A stretch of 64,000 bases of DNA from Spongiivirga citrea (GTDB taxonomy: Bacteria > Bacteroidota > Bacteroidia > Flavobacteriales > Flavobacteriaceae), in NCBI RefSeq assembly GCF_010671565.1, contig NZ_JAABOQ010000005.1:496001-560000 (forward strand), read 5' to 3'. Position numbers and translations under genes: made by a program. The notes beneath the pieces are model-generated. The model made no database searches, was not told the origin of the DNA, and saw only the letters and a list, made by a program, of their open reading frames with translations. Shown piece by piece: positions 8,038 to 15,675 of this stretch. How positions within the stretch are numbered: position 1 is the first letter of the stretch; each line of letters begins with the position of its first letter.

Positions 8038-9249
8038 TCAGATGGTCGTTGTATACCAAATACTAAATCCTATCAAAAAGGCAATACCGGAATAACTCAA
8101 TACTTTAATTAACAATGAAGGTCGCCATTCTTTTGGGGTGTGTTTTCCGCTAATTAAAATGAAATTAACAATGGCATAAAATGGTGCAGTGATAAATGAT
8201 AGAACGGTAGCAATCTTTACTAAGACAAGCAAATCGGATAAAAATAAGCTAAGAATAACACTTGTGCCTCCAGCAAGAACAACTATCCAAAACAAATATC
8301 CTTTTTTAAAGCTTTTGTTTGATAACAAACTAATTGCTTTATTCATTGCTCTTGGTGAAGCATCCAAAGTCGTTAGCGTAGTGCTGAACATTGTAGTAAA
8401 TGCCGCAATAGCTATTACTATGTAGAGTCCGCTTCCTAAATTTTCAGTGTATAGGTTGATGAGCTGACCAGCGAAAACACCTCCCTTATCTGAGAATGTT
8501 TCACCACTACCGTACATTACTAATGCGCCCAGGGAAACAAAACCAATTCCTAAGATGACTGTGGCGATATAGCCCAAATTAAAATCGAATAAGGCATTTT
8601 TAGGCGAGAAGTCGGATTGATCTTTTTTCTTTTCTACAGCCCACAATGAATGCCAAATAGAAATGTCAAGTGGGGCGGGCATCCAGCCCATAAATGCAAT
8701 AAGAAATATGATACCAGCCTCTTCTGCTGGAAAAATTTGTGTTACAGAAATGGGAGAGTCATTTTTTATTAATGCCGCTGCAACGGCAATGATCGTACTT
8801 ATTGTTAGTGTAATAATGATGACTTTAATAGCGCTATCCAGTAGCTTATATTTTCCTATTAGTAAGATAGCCATGCAAATACATGTAATGATTACACTCC
8901 ACAGTACAGGGTTACCAAAACCAAATAAATTTACAGCAATGCCAGCCGTCACAATGGTGACTGCTGTTTGTATTGTAAACATGGTTCCTAAAGTGAGTAA
9001 TGCATAGGCTATAAGTGTTGGGCGGCCTAGTTTTTTATAACCATCTAATAAACTTTCACCCGTCGCCATTGCATAACGTGGACCGAATTGAAAAAAAGGA
9101 TATTTAAATAAGTTGACTAGTAACAATGCCCAAATTAAACCAAAACCAAAATCGGCACCTGCTCTAGTAGATTGGACTAAATGGGATACCCCGATGGCTG
9201 CACCGGCAAAAAGTAATCCTGGGCCAAGCTTCTTTAATTGATTAATCAT
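8038..9249 (-). CDS. Divergent Nramp-family (SLC11-like) transporter
   Basis: The 403-residue polytopic membrane protein has about 11 helices with the Nramp layout: an N-terminal LGPGLLFAGAAIG block and a FKYPFFQFGPRYA segment after TM2. The TM1 metal-binding DPGN of classical Nramps is absent (AAIGVSH at that position). TM6 reads MGWMPAPLD rather than the usual MPHN type, so the substrate may not be Mn2+ or Fe2+. Its start codon lies 8 nt inside the upstream ECF sigma gene, implying translational coupling. It could be a metal transporter or another cation or solute carrier of the same fold. Confidence 0.75.
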   Translation of the reverse strand: MINQLKKLGPGLLFAGAAIGVSHLVQSTRAGADFGFGLIWALLLVNLFKYPFFQFGPRYAMATGESLLDGYKKLGRPTLIAYALLTLGTMFTIQTAVTIVTAGIAVNLFGFGNPVLWSVIITCICMAILLIGKYKLLDSAIKVIIITLTISTIIAVAAALIKNDSPISVTQIFPAEEAGIIFLIAFMGWMPAPLDISIWHSLWAVEKKKDQSDFSPKNALFDFNLGYIATVILGIGFVSLGALVMYGSGETFSDKGGVFAGQLINLYTENLGSGLYIVIAIAAFTTMFSTTLTTLDASPRAMNKAISLLSNKSFKKGYLFWIVVLAGGTSVILSLFLSDLLVLVKIATVLSFITAPFYAIVNFILISGKHTPKEWRPSLLIKVLSYSGIAFLIGFSIWYTTTI

Positions 9250-9799
9250 TTTTTTGATTATTGATAATCTCGGCTAGTAATTTTTTAGACCTTAGTAATT
9301 TCACTTTTACATTGTTCATCGGTTCGTTCAAGATCTCAGCAATTTCTTTGTAGCTGCGCTCTTGAAAATAACGAAGATTAATAATACGCTGATATGCAGG
9401 TTTTAATTGCTTAATAAATTGAAGTAGTTGAGCAAGATTCTGTTCGGTGATCAATTTATCTTCGGGAGTAGGGGAGCCATCGATAACCTCTAAGGCTTTA
9501 AGTTCCTGCTCTTCCGTAGTTTCGATATTGATGGAAGCGTTCTGCTTTCTCAGAAGATCGATATGCACATTTTTAGAAATCGTAATCAGCCAAGTTTCAA
9601 ACTTATAGCGCTCATCAAACGTCTCGATGCGATCAAAAGCTTTTGAAAATGTTCGGATGGTTACATCCTCGGCATCATTTTCATTTTTAATGCGCTTTAG
9701 CTGATAATTGTATACGCTATTCCAATAGGAATCTAGGAGAAAATTAAAGGCGATCTGGTCACCTTTTTTTGCGTCTTTAATAGCTTTGGTTACTTCCAA
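9242..9799 (-). CDS. ECF-type RNA polymerase sigma factor (linked to the Nramp-like transporter)
   Basis: The 185-residue protein has region 2 (YWNSVYNYQL through NDAEDVTIRTFSKAF, about 27-60) and region 4 (QRIINLRYFQERSYKEIAEIL, about 140-160) with the HTH, and lacks regions 1 and 3, as in ECF sigma factors. No anti-sigma gene is adjacent. Instead its 3' end overlaps the transporter start by 8 nt, so the two are co-translated. The sigma factor may be controlled by the transporter or its substrate, but that is inference. Confidence 0.88.
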   Translation of the reverse strand: MEVTKAIKDAKKGDQIAFNFLLDSYWNSVYNYQLKRIKNENDAEDVTIRTFSKAFDRIETFDERYKFETWLITISKNVHIDLLRKQNASINIETTEEQELKALEVIDGSPTPEDKLITEQNLAQLLQFIKQLKPAYQRIINLRYFQERSYKEIAEILNEPMNNVKVKLLRSKKLLAEIINNQKND

Positions 9800-9864
9800 T
9801 AGTTTTAATTTACCCTCGTAAGTGGTTAAAGATAACTAAATAGATGAAATAATATTGCAAACAA

Positions 9865-9886
9865 AAACCCTGAGGAATCAGGGTTT
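9865..9886 (-). terminator. Intrinsic terminator after the small Cys-rich gene
   Basis: A 9-bp stem (9865-9873 with 9878-9886, loop GGAA on the plus strand) is followed on the minus strand by TTTTTGTTTG. It terminates the gene stopping at 9915 and insulates it from the downstream sigma gene. Confidence 0.85.
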
Positions 9887-9914
9887 ATTTATGGTTTATT
9901 AAAATGTTTTCTAA

Positions 9915-10118
9915 CTAATTATGTTGAGGCTTTGCACAACTATCAAATTCATCAGGAGATTTACCACAAAACGAACATGATTCTCCTTCTTTATTTAAAA
10001 AAGGATTTTGACTAGCGCAAGTACCAGCAAATTTGCCGTCTTTTTTTGCCCAAATTTTTATAGCTATTCCTGCAAAAGCAAGACCTAGTAATACAGTTGT
10101 AATTAAAAGTAACTTCAT
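9915..10118 (-). CDS. Small Cys-containing membrane-anchored or secreted protein
   Basis: This is a 67-residue protein with one N-terminal hydrophobic segment (about 3-23), then a soluble tail with four cysteines (GTCASQNP, CSFC, DSCAK). I remember similar short proteins in flavobacteria annotated only as membrane or secreted protein. The CxxC could bind a metal or form a disulfide in the periplasm. It stands between the two sigma-factor loci with its own terminator. The function is unknown. Confidence 0.65.
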   Translation of the reverse strand: MKLLLITTVLLGLAFAGIAIKIWAKKDGKFAGTCASQNPFLNKEGESCSFCGKSPDEFDSCAKPQHN

Positions 10119-10177
10119 CTTCCGATAATTTGATGCAAAGGTACTAAAACAGCAATAATGTTTTCGCTAATTATGTC

Positions 10178-10936
10178 TTAAAAAGCAATGTTAGCTACGG
10201 TACTTCCCTCAGTAGGTTTCTTGTTACCTCCTTTAGGTTCGATCGTAATATTGTAGCTAAGTGCATTCTCTTTATAAGGTAGATTAAGCAACTTATTATT
10301 ATTGATCTCTAAAATACCTAAGCTTACCATTTCACCATCGACATTTGCCCACATCTGGTAGCATTTTTCTTCAGGAAGATCTGGTAAATCTAAGACGTTA
10401 ATTAAAGATAAACGTTCTTTAGTATTTATATAAGCAACTGTTTGAAGTTCACGTGCCTTTTCATTCCCGTTTAAGACATACTTTCTAGTATCAGGATTGT
10501 TAAGCATGTTTAACTCATTTTGCAATGAGCTTATTTGCGAATTGTTTTGCTCAATAGAAAGTTTAAGATCTCTCATTTCCTGAGAAATAGTATTGTTTTC
10601 TTGTAGCAAATTGTTTTGCTTAACAAAGAAGAATACTGATAAAGCTGCAAAAATGACACTAGCAGCAACTGCTATTTGCATCCAGTAGGTTTTCTTTACA
10701 ACCTTAATAACAGGAATATCACTTAATACTTTTTCACGTAGGTCAGCAGGAGCCTCCATTGCATGCATTTGTGCGAAGCTTTCAAGGCTTTCTTGCATAC
10801 TGTTATAATGATCTCTTACCTCTGGGTAGGTATCAATATAATGCTCGGTTTGTTTGGCCTCTGCTTCGGTGCAGGTGCCTAACATATATTTTTCTAAGGC
10901 GTCACTCGCCAAAAATGTAGTAATATTTTCTTTCAT
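10178..10936 (-). CDS. Transmembrane anti-sigma factor (RskA-like)
   Basis: The 252-residue protein has a cytoplasmic N-terminus (about 1-85), which should hold the sigma factor; ALEKYMLGTCTEAEAKQTEHY resembles the anti-sigma domain of this class. One membrane helix follows (about 88-107), then a short coiled coil and an extracytoplasmic RskA-type C-terminal domain (about 160-252, with CYQMWANVDGEMVSLGIL). The gene overlaps the sigma gene by 4 nt (ATGA), the usual coupling for a sigma/anti-sigma pair. It probably sequesters that sigma factor until an envelope signal triggers release. Confidence 0.88.
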   Translation of the reverse strand: MKENITTFLASDALEKYMLGTCTEAEAKQTEHYIDTYPEVRDHYNSMQESLESFAQMHAMEAPADLREKVLSDIPVIKVVKKTYWMQIAVAASVIFAALSVFFFVKQNNLLQENNTISQEMRDLKLSIEQNNSQISSLQNELNMLNNPDTRKYVLNGNEKARELQTVAYINTKERLSLINVLDLPDLPEEKCYQMWANVDGEMVSLGILEINNNKLLNLPYKENALSYNITIEPKGGNKKPTEGSTVANIAF

Positions 10937-11490
10937 AATACAAGTATTATTAATAATACAAAACAGTTAAAAACTTTTCTAAGTTCTCTTAATCCAATTT
11001 TTAGTCTAGACTTAACTGTACCCAATGGCACGTCAAGTGCTTCACTAGCTTCTTGGTGCGTCATGCCTTCAAAAAATAAGGCATTTAACACCTCTTGATA
11101 CTTCTCATCAAGATTGCCGATGTGGTCTTTCACATCTAAATGTTCTGGTTTAAGGCTGGTTGTACCTAAATTATATACGTCCGAAATATCAATCTGGATC
11201 TCCCGATCATCGCGTAAATTTGCACTTCGTAGTTTATCTATGGCTGTATTGCGAGTAATTCTGAATAACCAAGTGAAAAGTTTTGCTTTTTTTGCATCAT
11301 AAGAAGCTGCTTTTTTCCAGATTTTCACAAAGCTTTCTTGCAACGCATCTTGGGCAAGCGCATCGTCTTTGGTAATCTTATAAGCAACACCGTATAAAGT
11401 ATCGGCATAATTATCATAGATAAGTCCGACAGCACGCTCGTCTTCTTCACCTAAAAGTTGTACAATGTGAGCTTCTAAAAATGTGCTCAT
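10933..11490 (-). CDS. ECF RNA polymerase sigma factor (SigK/RpoE-like)
   Basis: The 185-residue ECF sigma factor has region 2 (LIYDNYADTLYGVAYKI through FTWLFRITRN, about 23-83) and region 4 (HQEASEALDVPLGTVKSRL, about 143-161). It ends with an unusual hydrophobic tail (CFVLLIILVL), which partly reflects the coding overlap with the anti-sigma gene. It is co-transcribed with that gene and divergent from the fasciclin gene, a combination seen repeatedly in flavobacteria and suggesting the fasciclin gene is a target. Confidence 0.92.
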   Translation of the reverse strand: MSTFLEAHIVQLLGEEDERAVGLIYDNYADTLYGVAYKITKDDALAQDALQESFVKIWKKAASYDAKKAKLFTWLFRITRNTAIDKLRSANLRDDREIQIDISDVYNLGTTSLKPEHLDVKDHIGNLDEKYQEVLNALFFEGMTHQEASEALDVPLGTVKSRLKIGLRELRKVFNCFVLLIILVL

Positions 11491-11512
11491 ATTTAAAATG
11501 TCTATATATTAA

Positions 11513-11554
11513 AAGTGCTTAAAAATAACTGATATTCTCCAATGCCAAGCACTT
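11513..11554. promoter_or_regulatory. Inverted repeat upstream of the ECF sigma gene
   Basis: A perfect 8-bp inverted repeat, AAGTGCTT (11513-11520) and AAGCACTT (11547-11554), is separated by 26 nt. It starts 23 nt upstream of the sigma start codon in the 196-nt divergent gap. It could be an operator or a 5' UTR hairpin; the binding factor is unknown. Confidence 0.35.
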
Positions 11555-11618
11555 GTTCTGGTTAAAAGATGATCAAAAAACATCTTAACAAAAAATTAAT
11601 ACCTCGTGAAAAATCCAA

Positions 11619-11638
11619 ATACGTTTTCTCAGACGTAT
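11619..11638 (+). promoter_or_regulatory. ATACGT/ACGTAT inverted repeat upstream of the fasciclin gene
   Basis: A 6-bp inverted repeat with an 8-nt spacer ends in CGTAT, about 48 nt before the fasciclin ATG. A CGT-containing -10 element is common in ECF promoters, so this may be the site read by the neighbouring sigma factor. It does not match the housekeeping TAnnTTTG box. Confidence 0.3.
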
Positions 11639-11686
11639 CTATATAAACGAGTATTAGCCAAATTTATTAATTAAAAACCTAATATT

Positions 11687-12256
11687 ATGAAAGTAAGGGC
11701 TTTTTTGATAGTGGCTATGTCTTTCGTTTTCAGTGTGCCTTTATCGGCACAGATAGATTATAATGATGTTGAGAGTACTGATCTTGCAATGGTGTATCCG
11801 GTAAAACGAGATTTAGATATTGTAGATATTGCTTCAAACATCGATGAGTTTAGTACACTAGTTACCGCTTTAAAAACAAGTGGATTGGATAAAACCTTGA
11901 AAGGGAAAGGTCCATTTACGGTTTTTGCTCCCCTAAATAGCGGTTTTGGCAAATTGCCAGCTGGTACAGTAGAGAATTTATTAAAGCAAGAGAATAAACA
12001 GCAACTTAGAAAGGTACTTAACTATCATGTAGTATCAACAAAAGTGCTCGCTGTTAATTTGGTCAAAGCTTTAGAAGATAATAATGGTGTCTATAATATC
12101 ATGACGGTAAACGGACAATCGCTAAGCATTTCTCTTGAAAATGGGAATGCAGTGTTAACCGATACCAAAGGTGGTAAGGCCATCATTACCAAAACAGATG
12201 TGGTTGCTTCTAACGGAGTAATTCACGTCATCGACGCAGTTGTTCTTCCAGAATAA
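11687..12256 (+). CDS. Secreted fasciclin (FAS1) domain protein
   Basis: The 189-residue protein has a signal peptide ending near SAQ (residue 22) and one FAS1 domain (about 45-188). Both conserved FAS1 boxes are recognisable: GPFTVFAPLNSGF (H1-like, about 84-96) and NGVIHVIDAVVLP at the C-terminus (H2-like). FAS1 domains mediate adhesion and surface interactions. The gene is divergent from the ECF sigma/anti-sigma pair and is its most likely local target. A strong terminator follows 24 nt after the stop. Confidence 0.92.
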   Translation: MKVRAFLIVAMSFVFSVPLSAQIDYNDVESTDLAMVYPVKRDLDIVDIASNIDEFSTLVTALKTSGLDKTLKGKGPFTVFAPLNSGFGKLPAGTVENLLKQENKQQLRKVLNYHVVSTKVLAVNLVKALEDNNGVYNIMTVNGQSLSISLENGNAVLTDTKGGKAIITKTDVVASNGVIHVIDAVVLPE

Positions 12257-12280
12257 TTTGTTTTAGGTTAGTTTAGTTGG

Positions 12281-12309
12281 AAAATCCCCGCCTTTTGGTG
12301 GGGATTTTT
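12281..12309 (+). terminator. Intrinsic terminator of the fasciclin gene
   Basis: A 12-bp stem (12281-12292 with 12297-12308, one G-U on the plus strand, TTTT loop) is GC-rich in its inner half and ends in a T run. Confidence 0.88.
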
Positions 12310-12358
12310 ATTTATGTCCAAAACTTATAAGTGATTGATGTGAGAAGTTTTGTTCCTT

Positions 12359-13192
12359 TCATAAATAAATCACAAGTGGCAATTCAGGTCTTAAATCAAA
12401 TGTTTTTCCTTGCACTTGATTATCAAAAAACAACTCCATTAAATGTTCTGGTCCGCTTTCAATAGTAAGATTTTGAATTTTATTACAAGCCTTTATCGTA
12501 TCAGTACCTAACTCCTTATCTGTTGAGGTGATTACAATGTTTGTTAGTTTTTTTACTTCATTTTTATGCTTGAAGAATTCCCGATAAATCGCATACTCTT
12601 CCGGAATATTTTTTAAGTCAGCCAGAGTCTCAAACTGATCTGATTCTATTTTAGGATATACTACAAAAACAGATGGTTCTTGAATATTGGTTTTAGAACT
12701 TTTAGCGGAATGTATATTCATGTTTTCCTCCATCCAGTCTTGATGATATAAGACTGTTTGAAAAGGGATTTTATCAACTTGGTAATCTTTTACTTTTAAT
12801 GCAATACTGAATGGTGAGGCTCCATTAATTCTGTTTCCAGCCCTTACGGTAAAATCCAGGTCCTTGTTTTTATTGTTATTCTCTTCTAGCTCATTTTGAT
12901 TGTAAACGAAAATAAGTTCCAGATAACTATTTAAAAAATTAAAATACCTTCCTGTTGTTCCTTGGCCATGATGAATTGGAGAAAGAGAATCTGGAAGCGA
13001 AGTGAATCCAATTTCGTTTAATTTCTTTTTTGTTAGTTCAGGATTTTCAACCCAAATGTTTAAATGATCAACCTGAAGATCAGTTGAGATTTCTTTTATT
13101 TGCTGAGATTTAGCTTTTGTTTTTTCGACTTCTTTACAAGAATTGATTCCGAAAATTAAAGCTATAAAGAAGATGTATTTATTCATATTCAA
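12359..13192 (-). CDS. Lipoprotein with a glyoxalase-like (VOC) domain
   Basis: This 277-residue protein begins with a lipoprotein signal (hydrophobic run to GINSC, Cys about residue 19). A VOC-type beta-alpha fold follows: LQVDHLNIWVENPELTKKKLNEIGF (about 39-63), the HHGQGTTGRYFNF strand and LELIFVY. The architecture resembles the Glyoxalase_3-like group; metal-binding residues cannot be assigned confidently. It would be anchored in the envelope. An in-frame Met two codons downstream could also be the start. It is 4 nt from murB, so probably co-transcribed. The substrate is unknown. Confidence 0.65.
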   Translation of the reverse strand: MNMNKYIFFIALIFGINSCKEVEKTKAKSQQIKEISTDLQVDHLNIWVENPELTKKKLNEIGFTSLPDSLSPIHHGQGTTGRYFNFLNSYLELIFVYNQNELEENNNKNKDLDFTVRAGNRINGASPFSIALKVKDYQVDKIPFQTVLYHQDWMEENMNIHSAKSSKTNIQEPSVFVVYPKIESDQFETLADLKNIPEEYAIYREFFKHKNEVKKLTNIVITSTDKELGTDTIKACNKIQNLTIESGPEHLMELFFDNQVQGKTFDLRPELPLVIYL

Positions 13193-13196
13193 AAAA

Positions 13197-14216
13197 TCAA
13201 ATCACATTCACCTCGGGTTCAATCAAAATTCCAAATTGTTCTTTAACCGTTTTTTGAATCTGCACAGCTAATTCCCAAATTTCAGTCCCGGAAGCATTAT
13301 CATAATTAACCAATACCAAAGCCTGATTTTTATGCACGCCGGCATCACCAAATCGCTTTCCCTTAAAACCAGCTTGTTCTATTAACCATCCAGCCGGAAT
13401 TTTCACCTCCGTATCAGATACTATATAGTGAGGTGCATTAGGATTTGATTTGTAGAATGCATCGAATTCTTCTTTAGAAACTATGGGGTTTTTAAAAAAG
13501 CTGCCACTATTCCCAAGTTCTTTTGGGTCCGGTAGTTTTGATTGACGAATCGCGATTACGGCATCACTTACCTCTTTTATAGAAGGATTTACAATGCCAT
13601 TTTCGGCAAGCTCCGTTTTAATGGCACCATATGATGTTTTTATCTTATGGTTACTTGTTGTCAGTTTGAAGTTAACTGAAATAATGATGTGCTTGCCTTT
13701 TAGTTCGTTTTTAAAAACAGAATTTCGATAGTCGAAACCACAATCTTCTTTAGTAAAGGTTTTGATTTTGCCTGTGCTAACCTCAATCGCATCGCAGCTT
13801 ACAAAGGTGTCTTTTAGCTCCACGCCATAAGCTCCGATATTTTGAATAGGAGCTGTACCTACATTTCCGGGAATGAGCGACATGTTTTCTAATCCACCTA
13901 AATCATGATCGATACACCACAATACAAATTCATGCCAGTTTTCGCCTGCCATGCATTGCACTTCAATATGATTTGCATCTTGTTTTACAATGTCTTTTCC
14001 TTTGATATCTATATGTACAACTAAAGCATCAATATCCTTGGTTAGAAGCATATTGCTACCGCCACCAAGAATAAATTTGTCTGAGTAGTCTGTGAGTTTT
14101 AAAACCTCTTGAAGTTCGTCAACGCTTTGTGCAGAAACAAAATGCTTAGCTAGCACATCGATGCCGAAAGTGTTATAATTTTTTAGGGATATATTTTGTT
14201 GGATGTTCAATTCCAA
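13197..14216 (-). CDS. murB: UDP-N-acetylmuramate dehydrogenase (UDP-N-acetylenolpyruvoylglucosamine reductase)
   Basis: MurB reduces UDP-GlcNAc-enolpyruvate to UDP-MurNAc in peptidoglycan precursor synthesis, using FAD and NADPH. The 339-residue length fits type I enzymes. The FAD-binding motifs FILGGGSNML (about 47-56) and LIPGNVGTAPIQNIGAYG (about 118-135) are present. The catalytic serine lies in GNSGSFFKNP (about 233-242), and the C-terminal Glu lies in EPEVNVI. The gene is followed after 4 nt by the VOC lipoprotein gene. Confidence 0.97.
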   Translation of the reverse strand: MELNIQQNISLKNYNTFGIDVLAKHFVSAQSVDELQEVLKLTDYSDKFILGGGSNMLLTKDIDALVVHIDIKGKDIVKQDANHIEVQCMAGENWHEFVLWCIDHDLGGLENMSLIPGNVGTAPIQNIGAYGVELKDTFVSCDAIEVSTGKIKTFTKEDCGFDYRNSVFKNELKGKHIIISVNFKLTTSNHKIKTSYGAIKTELAENGIVNPSIKEVSDAVIAIRQSKLPDPKELGNSGSFFKNPIVSKEEFDAFYKSNPNAPHYIVSDTEVKIPAGWLIEQAGFKGKRFGDAGVHKNQALVLVNYDNASGTEIWELAVQIQKTVKEQFGILIEPEVNVI

Positions 14217-14242
14217 TAGTATGTGAGATTAAAAGTAAAACT

Positions 14243-14279
14243 CCTCTCCCTTGAGGGAGAGGTTGGGTGAGGGTGTTAA
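14243..14279. repeat. Palindromic intergenic repeat, family A, copy 1
   Basis: A 20-bp palindrome (14243-14262, CCTCTCCC ... GGGAGAGG around TTGA) is followed by the tail TTGGGTGAGGGTGTTAAT. It lies in the gap upstream of murB. The same palindrome-plus-tail occurs near 30247, 50384 and, reversed, 50466. It looks like a REP-type element; no coding capacity. Confidence 0.75.
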
Positions 14280-14331
14280 TTAGCAAATAATGCCATTTCA
14301 AATGTACGTTTTTCCCTAGTACTGCTTTTAT

Positions 14332-15522
14332 TTAATTAGGGTATTCCTCCAAAGCCACCTTCAATATCTCAGCCGCCCTTACTAAATCAGCTTCTTTTAA
14401 AACATAAGCAATGCGCACTTCATTTTTTCCCATTCCCTTTGAGGAATAGAATCCAGCAGCTGGCGCTACCATGATGGTTTCATTGTTATGATGAAAGTCT
14501 TCCAGAATCCAGCGTGCAAAATCCTCAGCATTATCAACTGGCAATTGCGCAATGCAATAAAATGCCCCTTTGGGCTTAGCTACTTTTACACCTTCTATTT
14601 TTTCTAACTCGCTAACCAATGTATTTCTACGATCAGTATATTCACTTTTAACGTCATCAAAATAGCTTTGTGGTGTTTCTAATGCTGCTTCACTAGCAAT
14701 TTGAGCCAATGTTGGTGGACTTAGACGCGCTTGTGCAAATTTTAATGCCGTTTGAATTAAATTCTTATTCCTAGAAACAATACACCCAATTCTAGCACCA
14801 CACATACTATAACGTTTCGAAACTGAATCGATTACAATTGCATTGTCTTTTAAAGTGTCATCTTTTAAAACGGAATGATGTTGTAATCCGTCATAGGCAA
14901 ATTCACGATAAACTTCATCTGAAATTAAAAATAGGTCATGTTCTTTTACGATGGCTGATAATTTGGCCATCTCATCTTCTGTATATAAGTACCCTGTCGG
15001 ATTTCCTGGATTACAGATTAAAATTGCCTTCGTTTTTGGAGTAATTAACTTCTCAAATTCCTCGATAGGAGGTAAGGCAAAGTTGTCTTCAAATTTTGAA
15101 ACAACAGGGACTACCTTAACACCCGATGCCGTGGCAAATCCGTTATAATTGGCATAAAATGGTTCTGGAATGATAACTTCATCTCCCGGATCAGTAATGC
15201 TTCCCATAGCGAATAACAATGCTTCACTACCGCCGGTTGTTACAATAATATCATCAGCATCAACATGTAAATTATGCGATTTATAGTAGTTTGCAATTTT
15301 TGATCTATATACTTCAGAACCTTCTGATCGACTGTAAGCAAGTACATCGATTGTACTATTTTTTACCGCATTTAAGGCAATTTCTGGAGTTTTAATATCG
15401 GGTTGACCAATGTTTAGATGATACACGGTGCGGCCTAATTTTTTTGCAGCTTCAGCGAAAGGAACCAGCTTACGAATAGGCGACTCAGGCATTTGTAGGC
15501 CTTTATTAGATAATCGTGGCAT
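14332..15522 (-). CDS. Class I/II pyridoxal-phosphate aminotransferase
   Basis: The 396-residue protein is an aspartate-aminotransferase-fold enzyme: LNIGQPDIKTPE (substrate loop, about 39-50), GGSEALLFAMG (about 97-107), NPGNPTGYLYT (about 176-186), SDEVYREFAYDG (about 206-217), and the PLP lysine in DSVSKRYSMCGARIG (about 239). The substrate cannot be fixed from sequence. A weak promoter (TTG, 23 nt, TATATTTC) lies upstream of its start on the minus strand. Confidence 0.9.
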   Translation of the reverse strand: MPRLSNKGLQMPESPIRKLVPFAEAAKKLGRTVYHLNIGQPDIKTPEIALNAVKNSTIDVLAYSRSEGSEVYRSKIANYYKSHNLHVDADDIIVTTGGSEALLFAMGSITDPGDEVIIPEPFYANYNGFATASGVKVVPVVSKFEDNFALPPIEEFEKLITPKTKAILICNPGNPTGYLYTEDEMAKLSAIVKEHDLFLISDEVYREFAYDGLQHHSVLKDDTLKDNAIVIDSVSKRYSMCGARIGCIVSRNKNLIQTALKFAQARLSPPTLAQIASEAALETPQSYFDDVKSEYTDRRNTLVSELEKIEGVKVAKPKGAFYCIAQLPVDNAEDFARWILEDFHHNNETIMVAPAAGFYSSKGMGKNEVRIAYVLKEADLVRAAEILKVALEEYPN

Positions 15523-15621
15523 TACTTAATTTTTATGTACGCAAAATTGCGAAATATATTAATAATCCCCACCTAAAATATCAATAATGAATCCCCGATT
15601 TCTTTAGCTCGTGTTAAATTA

Positions 15622-15652
15622 TTGCAGGGAAGAAGGGTATTTCCTAACTTTA
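15622..15652 (+). promoter_or_regulatory. Candidate promoter of the retropepsin-PDZ gene
   Basis: TTG at 15622-15624, then 20 nt, then TAACTTTA at 15645-15652, close to the Bacteroidetes TTG-N19-TAnnTTTG pattern. The ATG at 15676 lies 23 nt downstream. A TTG start codon called at 15622 would be this -33 element. Confidence 0.5.
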
Positions 15653-15675
15653 AAAGGAATCAAACAGCTATAATC

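Noticed and set aside
9915-10118. Small Cys-containing protein as a bacteriocin or toxin
   Set aside because: It has a plain membrane anchor, no immunity or export partner, and resembles a common flavobacterial family of unknown role.
15622-15675. N-terminal extension of the retropepsin-PDZ protein from a TTG at 15622
   Set aside because: The TTG is the -33 element of a promoter-like sequence, and the signal peptide starts at the ATG at 15676.
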